From: Eucommia ulmoides | Lineage: Eukaryota; Streptophyta; Magnoliopsida; Garryales; Eucommiaceae | Length of the DNA stretch: 64,000 nucleotides | Direction of reading: 5' to 3' | Assembly: GCA_016647705.1 (NCBI GenBank) | Contig: CM028333.1 | Location: forward strand, 18,163,743 to 18,227,742 | Shown: positions 10,058 through 21,956 of the stretch, piece after piece | Numbering within the stretch: position 1 is the stretch's first letter | Layout of the letters: each line of letters opens with the position of its first letter | Notes under the pieces: model-generated | Told to the model about the DNA's origin: nothing | Database searches by the model: none | The model's input: the letters and a program-made list of their open reading frames with translations, nothing else | Translations under genes and position numbers: made by a program

Positions 10058-12295
10058 TCTTCAAACAAAAGCTTTGATTTTCTTGGGCATGCTGATGGGG
10101 ACAACTCATGCTACTGCCCTCCTGAGAGTTCCTACATCCTACTAAGCTAGCTAGGTGGGCAACAAATAATTCTATCTAATAACAATTTGTATTTATATTT
10201 TAAAAAAAAAATAAGTTTCTTCATGTTATAACCTGCGGATTTAAAAAAAAAAAATTGAAATAAAAAATTAAAAAAAATTAGATATATTTCTCTATTTTCT
10301 TTTATTTCTTGGATATTTACTTCTAACTTTCTATAAATTTATTAAATTTTACTAATAATATTAATTATGATATGTAAATCACATCCATCGTTTATTTAAT
10401 TGTTCCGATTAAGCATGCCCTTCAAACATACTATTTTTTTTTTTTTTTTTTATGTTATTTTTTGAACTCTTTTATGAGTTGTATCATTCAAGAGAACTCT
10501 TTATTGTTTGGAGTAATTGCACACACCCAACTCATCGCTATCTTATTCCGTGCATTGTCCACCGACCGTAAATTTATAGGATAAATTATATTTTCTACCG
10601 CTAATATTTGAACTATATACTGTTACGTACATTTTGCATTTATATAACTTGGTGGTTCACAAAGTTCATATACTAAGTATAATTATGCCTCACTATTTTT
10701 TAAATGAACAATCAAATTCAAAATTCCTAAAATTAATTTTTGTTAATTGAAAAGTTAAAATTTTATTTAAAAAATAAAATAAAAATAATAAATAATAATT
10801 GACTAGTTTCAAGCCTCATTTCAAAATAAATGTGCTTGTCGTCAAACCGTGGAATCCCTAGGCGAAATCCAAATTGTCCTAGCGTGCGACGTGGATAGTG
10901 ATACTCCACGATTTCATAGAGAGACAACAAAAGCTTTGATTGGAAGAATGGAAAAGGAAAAATAAAAGAAAAATGAAGAAATTTATTTTATCTTTTGAAA
11001 AAGAAAAAATATTTTTTGTAATGTTGTTTAGTTAGGAAAAAAAATGAAAGGAGAAAAAATAAGGGGCATTTACCAAGCAATCCTAATTAGTTATCTAATC
11101 TACCAATTAAATTCGTAAGTTTTTCTTGTAAACCGAGCAGTCCTTATGGCATTTTCATGACTAAGATACCCATATTCAATGCAGCGCTTCATAACAGCTT
11201 GATGAGAACGGTTCGCATCACAACTTGTAATCAACTCCCCCTAATGCAAAACTAAATTAGGTAACATGCGATCATAATAGATGGAACAAAAAATGCTTGT
11301 TTTTATCTCAATTCGAACATGAAATAATAAAATTTTCACACATCAATTATGTGCGAACAATTATCTTTAAAATGAAATATCAATCATATTTTTTGGAGTT
11401 ATTTATTGTAATGAGTATAAATGTTACATGTAACAAGTACTTACGATCGTCTTTCTTTAAAATGTTGAGTGTGTTGAATATAATATCTTAACAGATTGAT
11501 TGTTGAAGTAACATCTTAATAACCCACTCGTTTCTTAAATAGCTAAGTAATATTTCTGTCGTTTCCCATCCTCAACATAGTTGTCACCCTCTCGTGTTTG
11601 AACAACAATGCAATGGGAAATTACATCATGCTGAATGTATGAAAAACACTTATCGTGTGTACATCAAATGTATTCATGTACTAGAAGTAAATCGTATTTC
11701 ATGTAAATATTACATGTAATATCTTATAGTTCGGGTGACACAAATGTGGAATGTAACATTCGATGATTGATATTAATATTATTATTTTTTTTTTTGAAAA
11801 TTCTAAATTGGAATGCATGTGGATGTTATATATAGCATTAACTATGATGTTAATGTTGTATATATCATCACTAAATTATGTGTGTCCCGTGATTGTTGAA
11901 TATAATATCCAATGTAATAGAAAACTAAAAATTCTAGAAGTACCATGTTGAATATAATATGAATGTGAAAACTGAAATTAATGAAAAAAAAATAGAGAAC
12001 TTGATATCATTTTGAAGATCTTATTTAAATGAATTTGACTATATAATTAGATTGTGGGAAAATGTGTACAACAATAATTATTTTTATTTTAATAAAATAA
12101 TTTTGTTGAATATGAAAACTTCTAATCCATATTTTCTTGCAGGGAAATCAAATAAAATGATTTTATTGAATATGGATTCTCCCAATTCACGTAATTCGAG
12201 TGAGGAAAAACATGTCAATGGAAAATATGCAGATTTGAATTTGGGAATTGCATCGTGCATGTAAAATATGTTTTAAGAGTTCTTGGTTTATTATG
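10058..12295. other. AT-rich intergenic DNA without recognised genes
   Basis: Poly-A/T tracts occur near 10,200, 10,435 and 11,785. A roughly 100-bp segment at 10,590-10,685 (ACATTTTGCATTTATATAAC then GGTGGTTCACAAAGTTCATAT) recurs at 13,085-13,160, on the other side of the solo LTR. The small frames at 11,297, 11,763 and 12,052 show no family motif. Direct ATTTTATTGAATATG-type repeats are visible near 12,100-12,175. Confidence 0.6.
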
Positions 12296-12300
12296 AAATC

Positions 12301-12978
12301 TGATATAGGATAATCTCGTCAGGTACACCACGTGGTCAATATCCGCCCAAGTATAGAAAAGCGGCTGAGATAAGAGCAGAAATCCCCTCAGTACCGAGCT
12401 GGGATACCCCCCAGTCGAGCTGAGGGTCGTCTCAGTGAAGAAATCCGGACTGGCAAACTACGATCCGACCTGCCGAATTGACGAGCTGAGGCACCCTCTG
12501 TTTGCCACCTCCACACTCGGAAGTTCACCGGGCTGTTGTGAGGTTCTAGCCCATGGGCCTCTTCATATGGGCTCAAAAGCTAGCCCAGGCGTTTAGAGGG
12601 CTAACCTGTCTGCTCATTGGCTGTCTAGCGGATTATGTCAATTAACCTGAGCTTAACTCCCTAATTTCGCGGCACTAATCAAGCATTGGCGCCTATAAAT
12701 ACACCAGGGCACCCACTGCCCAGAGGTACGTGACCACTACTGAACTCACTATATTTTTAGCCCTTCACCCCCGGATACTTAATCTCACGCCGAAGGGACT
12801 TTATCGGGCACAACCCCGGTGGGTCTTTGTGCAGGTGCTCGGAGTAGAAGAGCGGAGCTCAGCTCGGAGATTGTCACCGCCCCTAAATTCAACCAATTGC
12901 AGCACTGGCAACCGTCTTGTGTCCTTGATATCCTCCCGGACCATACTGTTGACCCGTCACCACATTTTGACATCAACA
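12301..12978 (+). repeat. Solo LTR (678 bp) with perfect AAATC target duplication
   Basis: The element runs from TGATATAGGATAATC to GACATCAACA and is flanked by AAATC at 12,296-12,300 and 12,979-12,983. It is GC-rich compared with its surroundings. A TATA box (CTATAAATACACC at about 12,692) is followed by CCGAAGGGACTTTATC and GGTGGGTCTTTGTGCAGGTG, a typical R/U5 layout of plant gypsy-type LTRs. No internal region follows. An exact 5-bp duplication round one LTR is the standard trace of insertion followed by LTR-LTR recombination. Reading frames inside it are chance. Confidence 0.88.
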
Positions 12979-12983
12979 AAATC

Positions 12984-14440
12984 AATGGAACTAGCCGGTA
13001 ATATAGTGCTTAATTTGGATCCTCCCAATAATTTTTTCAAAAAATAATTCATTTTAATGTAATTTACTATTTCATCTTTATCCGTTCATTGGACTATTTA
13101 ATGTGATGTACATTTTGCATTTAGATAATTTGGTGAGTCACAAAGTTCATATATTATCATGGACTCCAAGGCCCATTACTAATTCATTCTTATACCATAT
13201 AGTAATTTAAGTTTAGAGAAAAACTCAATTGACATATAGTAATTGTAATTGTTTGATGTACAGTAATATTTATATTCCCGTATTCATTATGTTACTGTAC
13301 AGCAACATTTGTATTCTCCTTTTCATTATATTGCTATTAATATTGTTGTTGGGCAGTAGTATTTGCATCTCCCATTAATTATGTTGCAATTGATATAGTG
13401 AGAGAATATGTATTTGGGTTTATCTTAAATAATAAATATATAAGTGGTGTTTTCTCAATATGGACTTGCGAGTGGTGACCCATTTTAATTTTAATAGTAA
13501 AAGTGATGTTTTCTCTAATTTTTTCTATTAAATAAATATTTGTAGCGTGTTTTTTATTTGACCTTCTATTTTATTTATTTTTTTAATATGGTTCTTTTTT
13601 TTACAATCAACTTATATTAATTTTTTTTTTATTAAATATTAGGGTTAAGTTTGATAGAAATTGATAAGTATGATGCAATTGCCATAACGTAAAAGGTCAA
13701 ACAGTTATTTCACCTTTTTTTTCCCCCCTTAAATAGCTTATGTGGAATTATACGTTCACTGGGTCACATTTAATTAATGTTTGAACTTATTTTATTTTAA
13801 TTTTTGGTTAACTTGATTAATTTTGTTAGTGACAATAGAATTGTTCAGTTAGGTTCAAAATAAACATGGAAGTTGAGTTGTATGATAAACTTTTGGCTCG
13901 TTATTTAATTACTGCTGTCTTTGTCGATTCTTTTTTGTTTTTTTTTTGTTTTTTAACTTTATGATTGTCCAACATTTAAATATCACTATGCCTATACCTC
14001 CTATGCCTATACCTGCTTTGTCATGTCTGCTACCTGTCCTGGATGATATCACTTTTTTTTTTTTTTAAATACAAATGAAGGGCCACGAAATTTAAAAAAA
14101 TCAGTATAGTTCTCTCCTTTCAACTGTAAAGAATCCTATTTCTTAAGTTTAGGAAAAAATATTGGGCTTAATTTTTTTATCCCCTTTGCCATTTTTTACA
14201 TCTCAACCACATCTCAACCCAACCAGTCGGCTAAGATCTTTGGTTATAAATCACCTTATTTTCAATCTTTGTCCAGATAATCTTTTATCAGATGTGACCA
14301 GTTTTCGTATTGTAATTTCTGTCACTATTCTTCATTTTTTAAGGAAAAAAATGGGCAGAGTTTTTTTACGACATAATTATATTTTTATCACTTTTTTTTT
14401 TCCTCACAAATGACATTTCCCATTTTATTTACAAAACATG
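12984..14440. other. AT-rich intergenic DNA, no recognised gene
   Basis: Contains the second copy of the short repeat at 13,085-13,160, several CAGTAA(T/C)ATTT(G/A)TATT-type reiterations at 13,260-13,400, and poly-T runs. The 83-codon frame at 14,162 is low complexity and phenylalanine-rich with no motif. Confidence 0.55.
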
Positions 14441-14446
14441 GACAAT

Positions 14447-14720
14447 CCGGGGTTGATAACCCCGGCTACTTAAAAACAAAAACTCCATATACCTGAGGTT
14501 CACAACCCTAGGTATACGGTTTTTTTTTTTTTAAAAAAAAAATTATACCTAGGATTGTGAACTCCGGATACAAATTCGAATTAAAAAAATAAAATAAAAT
14601 TCATCTCTGCAAACAGATGTCAATCTGAGATCTATTTTCAGAGTGGTTTTGAACCTAGGGTTCTGAACCTTGGGTTCAAGCGTGTGTTTAAATATGACCC
14701 GGGGATCACAACCCCGGGTC
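14447..14720. repeat. Cluster of GC-rich hairpins in AT-rich DNA
   Basis: Four structured blocks occur within 275 bp. CCGGGGTT-GAT-AACCCCGG at 14,447-14,465 is a perfect 8-bp stem. About 14,490-14,516 and 14,544-14,570 are 26-base inverted arms (TATACCTAGGGTTGTGAACC against TATACCTAGGATTGTGAACT over their first 20 bases) separated by T12/A10. GAACCTAGGGTTC and GAACCTTGGGTTC lie side by side at 14,651-14,677. GACCCGGGG-ATCACAA-CCCCGGGTC at 14,696-14,720 is a perfect 9-bp stem. All share a core like GGGGTTGTGA(A/T)CC. I do not recognise the family. Confidence 0.75.
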
Positions 14721-15588
14721 TTGTTCTTAAAAAAAAATGCAACAATTTTTTTTTTTCATGCATGTTGATGGAAAAATGCAATAGATTTTTTTATATCTTT
14801 TCCTCATTTTATTTTTCTACACCCAAATATAATTTAACAAAAATTATTCTATAACCAATTTATTTTTTACACTCAATTTAGGGCATGTTTGATAACTACT
14901 TAATTTTTAAGTGCAGAAAATTAAGTGCTTAATTTTAAGTGCTGAAAATTTAAGAAGATTGTTTGATAACATTAAATTTTAAATGATGAAAATTATTTAA
15001 TTTACATAACTACTCTTGAATCAAGATTAAAAAAAAAATTGAACCAGAAATTTACTTCTTAATCAACCAAATCAATGAAACACGTAGAATATATAAGTAA
15101 TTAAGTATCAACAGATTTCAACAATGTTAACAGGAATTCGAAGAAATTGCTATGAAGTTACACATAGCATAGATCAATCGGAAGAAGAAAAAGAAATGTT
15201 ACCTCATTGGAAGAATCGTTGCAAACGTCATCGCTCTTCTTAGAACTAGATAAAATAAAACAATAAAAATAATTAAGTGAAATATAAAATATATAAAAAA
15301 AAAAAAAAAAAATATAACCAAAAAAAAAAAAAAGACAGAGAAAGTCAGATTTTACAAAAAATAAATAACAGTTAAAAAAAGAAGAAGATAAATTCAAAAC
15401 AAGTATGAGGCATTATTTGTAATTATTTACCTTCTATATAAGCAAAATGAATTAAGCAAAATAAATTAAGTTAAGGGGTCTTCACTTAATTTTTTACTTA
15501 AATTTTGGCTTAATTTTTAAGTTAACTTAATTTATTAAGTGATTCTAATTGCATTCATCAAACAAACTTAATTAATTAAGTACTTAAT

Positions 15589-16020
15589 CACTACAACAAA
15601 AACTACCTATAAGGGCACTTATATTGGGACACTGTAGGTATTGTGCCCTATAAAGGTACTTTTCGAGGCACAAAATTAGTAGTGTCGCATAAAAGTAAAT
15701 TTATCAAGATACTATATATATTATGCCCTATAAAGGTGTTTTTTGGGACACTATATATATTGTGTCCTTATAATCAAATATTTAAAGGACACAAAGTAGT
15801 ACCCTAATAAAATTTAATTAGTAATTAAATAAATTAATATCTATATATAATATAAAATGACATAAAATAGTGCCCTAAAAACATAAACTATATTATGGCA
15901 CAATTTTGTGTCCTATTATAATTTAATTATTTAATTATAGGTCACTTAATGGTGCCCTAATATGTGTATTAAAATAAATTAAAAAAATTAAATTAGAGGG
16001 CTATTAATGGTGCCCTAACA
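15589..16020. repeat. Left terminal and subterminal repeats of the CACTA element
   Basis: After the terminal 14 bp, short motifs (GTGCCCTATAAAGG, GGGACACTATATAT, AAGGACACAAAGTAGT, ATGGTGCCCTAA) appear in both orientations. In CACTA elements such subterminal repeats are the binding sites of the TNPA-type protein. Confidence 0.85.
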
Positions 16021-16090
16021 TGTATAATAAAATTAATAAAATCAATTGAAAAAAAAAAAAAAGAATATGAGAATAGTGTTCAGAGACAAC

Positions 16091-16130
16091 CAAAACGACG
16101 TCGTTTTGTGACAAAACGATGTCGTTTTGT
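16091..16130. promoter_or_regulatory. Two 18-bp palindromes CAAAACGACGTCGTTTTG / CAAAACGATGTCGTTTTG
   Basis: The first (16,091-16,108) is a perfect 18-bp palindrome. The second (16,113-16,130) differs by one C-to-T change in a central CpG. They sit between the left subterminal repeats and the tnp2 leader, where a promoter would be expected, and contain ACGTC cores of the bZIP-site type. A regulatory role is inferred only from position and symmetry. Confidence 0.6.
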
Positions 16131-17981
16131 CTGGGTGCCAAACAGGAATAGCACCTCCCACTCACATTTTTGGCGAAATGAGCCCTAGTGTATTTGATCA
16201 GTACCGCTGTCGCCCTTCTTCTCAAGCCCAGATCGTCTCTTCCCTTCGCATTTCATTCAAGTAATACCGAGAGCTTCAATGGAGCCCTAATCGTCTTCAC
16301 TTACTTCCACCCGCTCAGCCTTCTTCCTAACCCAGGCTACATCGTCTTCGTTGTTGCCCTCTACCTGCATCGGAGTTCAACCGATGACAATCAGATTTGG
16401 TTAGTGTTTTTTCTCTCTTCTGCTCCAATCTATATTGCAATTTGATTTTTTAATTTAAACATTATATCCTCTCTCTCCACCTTTGATCTATTATGGAAAA
16501 ACCCTATCATTTCTGTTTAAGAGGAATTTTTGTATCTTCGTGAAGAAATTTTTTCACATTGTTTGGTGATTTGCAATCAAAATTCAGGTATATTTACAAC
16601 GATTCTTCAATTCAGTTCGCGTCTTCCTTATTCAGTTTGTAGTCAACCCAAATGTGTATTGAGTTTAGGCTCTGTTCTGTTAAATTTGACAACGGTCCCT
16701 ATTCTTCTTCTCTCCTAATGCATTATGTTTTTGAGTTTAGGCTATGTTGTCTTGAATTTTTATTAGTGTTCTCTGGTGTTTGATTATGTTTGTAGAAATT
16801 TTAGTTGCCATGAGTGTGGTTTATGAAATTCCACATTCAAATTGCAATTTCAGCACAATCAATTACTTGGCAACATTTGGCAACATTCCTTATTTCGATT
16901 TTCATATATCTTCGATATTTGAACTATAGTTCCTGTTGTCTTAATTATTTTTGTGTAGAAATAGAATTGTTCCTGTTTAGAAAGAGAATTTGATGCAAAT
17001 TTGTCTTAATTATTTCTGTTAATTTGCTATTTAGAAAGATAATTTAGTTTAATTCGACATAATTCAGAATTTGATGCAAATTTGTCTTAATTATTTATGT
17101 TAATTTGCTGTTTAGAAAGAGAATTTAGTTTAATTCGACATAATTCATATAGAATTTTATTTCACTTGTTTGGAATAAATTAGAATTCTAATGAATGGAA
17201 TTAAATACATACCTTATTTTATCATCTCTTGTAGTAAAAACACATATATCATGTGTAAAATTGATAAAAATTACAATTTAAATAAGTTTATGATATTAAA
17301 CATTGAATAAAATAATTGGGATGAAGTGGTTATAATAGCCATCAAATTGATTGGAATAATTATTATCAATTTTTTTAGTTGAGGTTGGTCGCACGATATG
17401 AGTGAAGCATGCCATGTATTTGAACCTCATTGTCACCTTTTATATTACTTTCATGTGTTTTTTTTAGTAGGTATAATTTTCAAGTGCTTAACCTACTTTA
17501 GTAAGTTGTCCTGCACCTATTCTCTTGATTGTATTTGTATTTAGATAGAATATTTTACTTCAATTAGCTATTTGATTATGCTTGTACACCTGTTACTTAG
17601 TCACTTGGTCTAGGCCTTTGGCTATTCAAGATGGTAAATGTGGAAAATTGGAAAAATTGAAATAGTGACCAATATTTTCGTTTATTTTTTATGCATTAAT
17701 ACTTGTTGTTGAACACATGTAGTTTAATTGTGATTGTAATAATGATAGCGGGTTGCGAAGATTGGCTTTATTTAAACATTCAGGTATTGTTTGAGTATAA
17801 TTTTTACATTTTGGGTGGTTTCTCCTTGGTTTTAGTACGTGGCCAGTTATGGTGGCGATGGTCAGTAAATTAAGTTTAATCTCTAAATATATTGAACATT
17901 AATGGATATAAAATTGAGTTGTTCTTATGGTGTAATCATACAAATTTTGTTTTGTATAGTTATTTCACAGAAGATCATATA
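16131..17981 (+). other. 5' leader / intron region of the tnp2-type gene
   Basis: No conserved protein is seen. A GC-rich stretch at 16,150-16,400 could be a first exon or untranslated leader. About 16,980-17,150 contains a tandem duplication of about 80 bp (TTTAGAAAGA(T/G)AATTTAGTTTAATTC...). A splice acceptor-like TTATTTCACAG lies at 17,960-17,970, just before the coding ATG. Confidence 0.5.
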
Positions 17982-20260
17982 ATGGATAAGAGTTGGATGT
18001 ATCAATCGCGGGTGCGCAATGCATACATGGAAGGAGTGAAACGTTTTCTTGATTTAGCGTTTTCAAATGCTAGTTTAAGTGGGAAGATCATGTGCCCTTG
18101 TGTGATATGTGGGAATGGCATGTGGGTTGCACGTGAAACGGCAATAGAATATTTAATATGCAACGGGTTTATCAAGGGCTACACACAGTGGTTGGCCCAT
18201 GGTGAAACTTTAGCATCTGTTACATATCCGCCTCCAAGACATAGTGAACAAGACACCCATGACAATATTCATGGGTTGTTACATGATGTCTTTCGGTTTT
18301 CAAGCAGAGAGACAAACATGGATGGAGCCAAGCAATGTAATGAAGAAGAACCTAATGAAGATGCAAGTAAGTTTTACAAGTTACTTAGAGATGCAGAACA
18401 AGAACTATATCCTGGGTGTAAAAAGTTTTCAAAACTTTATGTTATTGTTCGACTTTTTCATTTGAAGTGCCTTGGTAAGTGGAGCAATAAGTCATTTACT
18501 ATGTTACTTGAATTGCTAAGAGAGATACTTCCAGGGGAGGAAACATTGCCTAAGTCGTACTATGAGATGAAAAAAATAATACAAGACTTAGGCCTTTGGT
18601 GCGATAAAATAGATGCGTGTCCAAATGATTGCATGCTGTATTGGAAGGACCACGTAAATGATATTGAATGCCATGTATGTCATACATCTAGATATATTAC
18701 CAATGAGAATCAATTAGAAGAAAATACAATTCCAAGTAAAGGGTCTAAGCAAATTCCAGCGAAGGTTTTACGCTATTTCCCTCTAAAACCACGACTCCAA
18801 TGACTTTCTATGTCATCAAAGACGGCGTTTGATATGCGGTGGCATAAAGATGGTCGTACAAAAGATGGTTCTATGAAACACCCTGCTGATTCTCCTGCAT
18901 GGAAAACTTTCGATTTTAAGAATAGAGATTTTGTACAAGATCCTCGAAATGTCAGGCTTGGAGTAGCATTCGATGGATTTAATCATTTTAGGACATTGAA
19001 TTCTACTTATAGCACGTGGCTAGTTATTTTGATGCCATATAACTTGCCACCGTGGATGTGTATGAAACAAACACATTTTCTTCTATCATTGATTATACCA
19101 AGTCCTTCAACTCCTGGGAACAATATAGATGTGTAATTGCAACCACTAGTAGATGAGTTGAAAGAACTTTGGGATGTTGGAGTAAATACATATGATGCCT
19201 CAACTAAACAAAATTTCCAAATGCGTGCCGCATTATTATGGACTATTAGTGATTTTCCTGCTTATGCAAATTTGTCAGGTTGGAGTACGAAAGGTGAGCT
19301 AGCTTGTCTTTCATGCAATAAAGATACGTGTTCCTTCCATTTGAAGCACAGTAGGAAGTTTTGTTATATGGGGCATCGAAGGTTCTTGGATGAAAATCAT
19401 GTATTTCGAAAGGATGCTGAATTGTTGGTGGTAAGGAAGATCATAGAAAAACACCACCTCAATTGAAAGGATCTACAATTCTAGAAGAGTTAGAAGGGGT
19501 TGATATTAGATTTGGGAAAACAGTTGATAATAATCCTATGTTGCCATATAATTGGAAAAAGAAGAGTATTTTCTTTGACTTACCATATTGGAAGGATAAT
19601 ATATTGAGACATAATCTCGATGTGATGCATATAGAGAAGAATGTTTGTGATAGTATCTTGGGAACATTATTTAATCTTGAAGGAAAAACTAAGGATCATT
19701 TAAAAGCACGTCAAGACTTAGTGGTTTTGAATATAAGAAGTAAACTTCACCCCGTACAAGATGAATCTGGTTGAACGTACTTGCCTCTTGCTTGTTTCTG
19801 ACTAGATAAAAAGGAGAAGGGCATATTTTGTAATGTGTTGAAGAAGATTAAGGTTCTAGATGGCTATGCTTCAAACATTTCGAAATGTGTGCAACTCAAA
19901 CCATGTAGAATTTATGGGCTTAAGAGTCATGATAATCATATATTGATGCAACAATTACTTCCAGTTGCATTGAGAAGGGTTTTGCCTAAGGAAGTTCGAT
20001 TGACTTTGATTTAATTGTGTAAATTCTTCAGAGATTTATGTTGTAAAACTCTTCGAGTGACTGATTTGATTCTAATTGAAAGGCAAATTGCAGAAACTCT
20101 TTGCAATTTAGAAATGATTTTTAATCCATCATTTTTTGATGTGATGATTCATTTGCCTATTCATTTGGCTACGGAGGCTAGACTTGCAGGCCCGGTCCAT
20201 TATCGTTGGATGTACCCTATCGAGAGGTTTTTTTTCCATTTTCACTTTTTTTTTATACTA

Positions 20261-20326
<66 letters not shown>

Positions 20327-21565
20327 TGATTAAAATATTTTTATAACAGATACTTATTCACACTTAAGTCATATGTTCGTAATAGAAGTCGTCCCGAGAG
20401 TTCTATTGCAAAGGGGTATTTGGCAAATGAATGCTTGACATTTTGCTCGAGATACTTAGAAGATGTCGAGACAAGATTTAATAGACCGAGTAGAAATTAT
20501 GATGAAGGAGCTACATCTTCAATAGAGTTGTCGATCTTTTCAATGCCAGGCCGTCCATTTGGAAAGGAGGAAGCCACACATTTAGATAAGGCGACATTGG
20601 CAAAAGCACATCAATATGTGTTGTTTAATTGCGATAAAGTTAATCCTTTCATAACGTAAGTGCCTCATTCGTGTTACATTATTCTTACTTTCAATTGTAT
20701 AAAACACCATCCTTATATGCATCTTGATATGCCCTTTTGCAGAAGACATCGTAATTTAATTCAAGAATAACATCCTCATTTTCGTGCATGAGATATTGAA
20801 CGTATTCATAGTGAGATGTTTGCTTTATGGTTTCAAAACCATGTAAGTTTTAAGAATAATATTACCATAAAAATTATTTAAAATACTTTTTTTCCCTTAA
20901 TAATTAGTATTATATAAAAACAGGTAGAAGAATTGTATATTGCTCAAAAAGATAAATCTGTAGAAGAACTTAGAGTGTTGGCTCAAGGTCCTCATGTTGT
21001 TGGAAAAAGGTATAAAGGCTTCATTGTGAACGGTTTTCGATTTCATACACAAGAGATTGAGAGAAAAAGAAAAACCCAAAACAGTGGTGTGGTTGTTAAT
21101 GCTACGACGACAAGCTTCTCAAGTGCTTGAGACAATAATCCTGTATCTGGAGACATAACTCATTTTTGTATTTTAAAAGATATAGTTGAATTGCATTATT
21201 TGGGAGGTAAAAAATTTATTTTATTTAAGTGTGATTGGGTTCATCAAGGTAGACGAAAAAGGCAGGATAAAAACGGGTTCACCTTAGTTAATTTTACAAA
21301 CATACCTGAAAGCAATGAGCCTTTTTTGTTGGCTTCTCAAGTCCAACAAGTATTCTATGTACCAGATGCAATTGACAAGGAATGGTACGTTGTCATCAAG
21401 ATGACAGCTAGAGATACTTATGTTATAGATGCAACTCAATGCGAAGATGATACCGAGACATATTTTGAGAGCGAGCTATTGGATAGTCAAGTTCCTAGAA
21501 CTAATGATGTTATTAATTGGGTGAGAACACACCTTAATGATAGATCTACTAATAAAATGGAATAA
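17982..21565 (+). pseudogene. TNP2-type CACTA transposase gene, broken
   Basis: Translation from the ATG at 17,982 (an upstream in-frame ATG exists at 17,892, but the splice acceptor just before 17,971 and family starts favour 17,982) gives, in order: the transposase-associated domain (MDKSWMYQSRVRNAYMEG ... CPCVICGN), the Transposase_21 (TNP2) catalytic region from about 18,370 to 19,780 (for example LRHNLDVMHIEKNVCDSILG), a DUF4218-like region at 20,030-20,660 interrupted by an intron with an AC/AT microsatellite, and a DUF4216-like C terminus (EPFLLASQVQQVFYVPDA). Breaks: TGA at 18,801 after KPRLQ where relatives have Arg, TAA at 19,134 in DVxLQPL, a frameshift near 19,440-19,463, and stops near 19,772, 20,012, 20,770 and 21,128. 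The enzyme would cut and join transposon ends in the nucleus. Confidence 0.9.
20263..20326. repeat. Compound (AC)n(AT)n microsatellite in a tnp2 intron
   Basis: About 19 AC units are followed by 13 AT units just inside the intron that interrupts the DUF4218-like region; coding resumes after an acceptor near 20,350. Confidence 0.9.
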
Positions 21566-21734
21566 ACGTTCGTTTTTATATATTTGTTCATATTCTATTA
21601 ACCACTTGTCTTATCTACTTGTATTCTTTGAGGTATGTATACTTGTTCCTATTCCACTGGTATGTATTCTTTGAGGTATGTATAGTTCTAGTTTTCTTTT
21701 TCTGTTTTCTTGTTTCTATTTTCCAACATGACTG

Positions 21735-21840
21735 GAACTATTTTGAAAATCTAGAAACTGTTCTGAAAAATTCTGGAATAGTTCTGAAAAATTTGGGAAC
21801 AGTTTTGAAAATTCTGGGAATAGTTCTGAGAATTCAGCTT
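21735..21840. repeat. 21-bp tandem repeat between the two CACTA genes
   Basis: About five units of the form AGTTCTGAAAAATTCTGGGAAT follow the tnp2 stop. Related words in both orientations recur in the TNPA-type intron at 23,620-24,470. Confidence 0.8.
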
Positions 21841-21956
21841 CTCAATATTGTTGCAAATTTGTATTCTTAAGTATCTTTTTATGCTTTAATTTTGTTGAAT
21901 ATGAGTAAACAATTTTATTATGATATTTAAATTTTCTAAATTTTTTTACAAGATAT

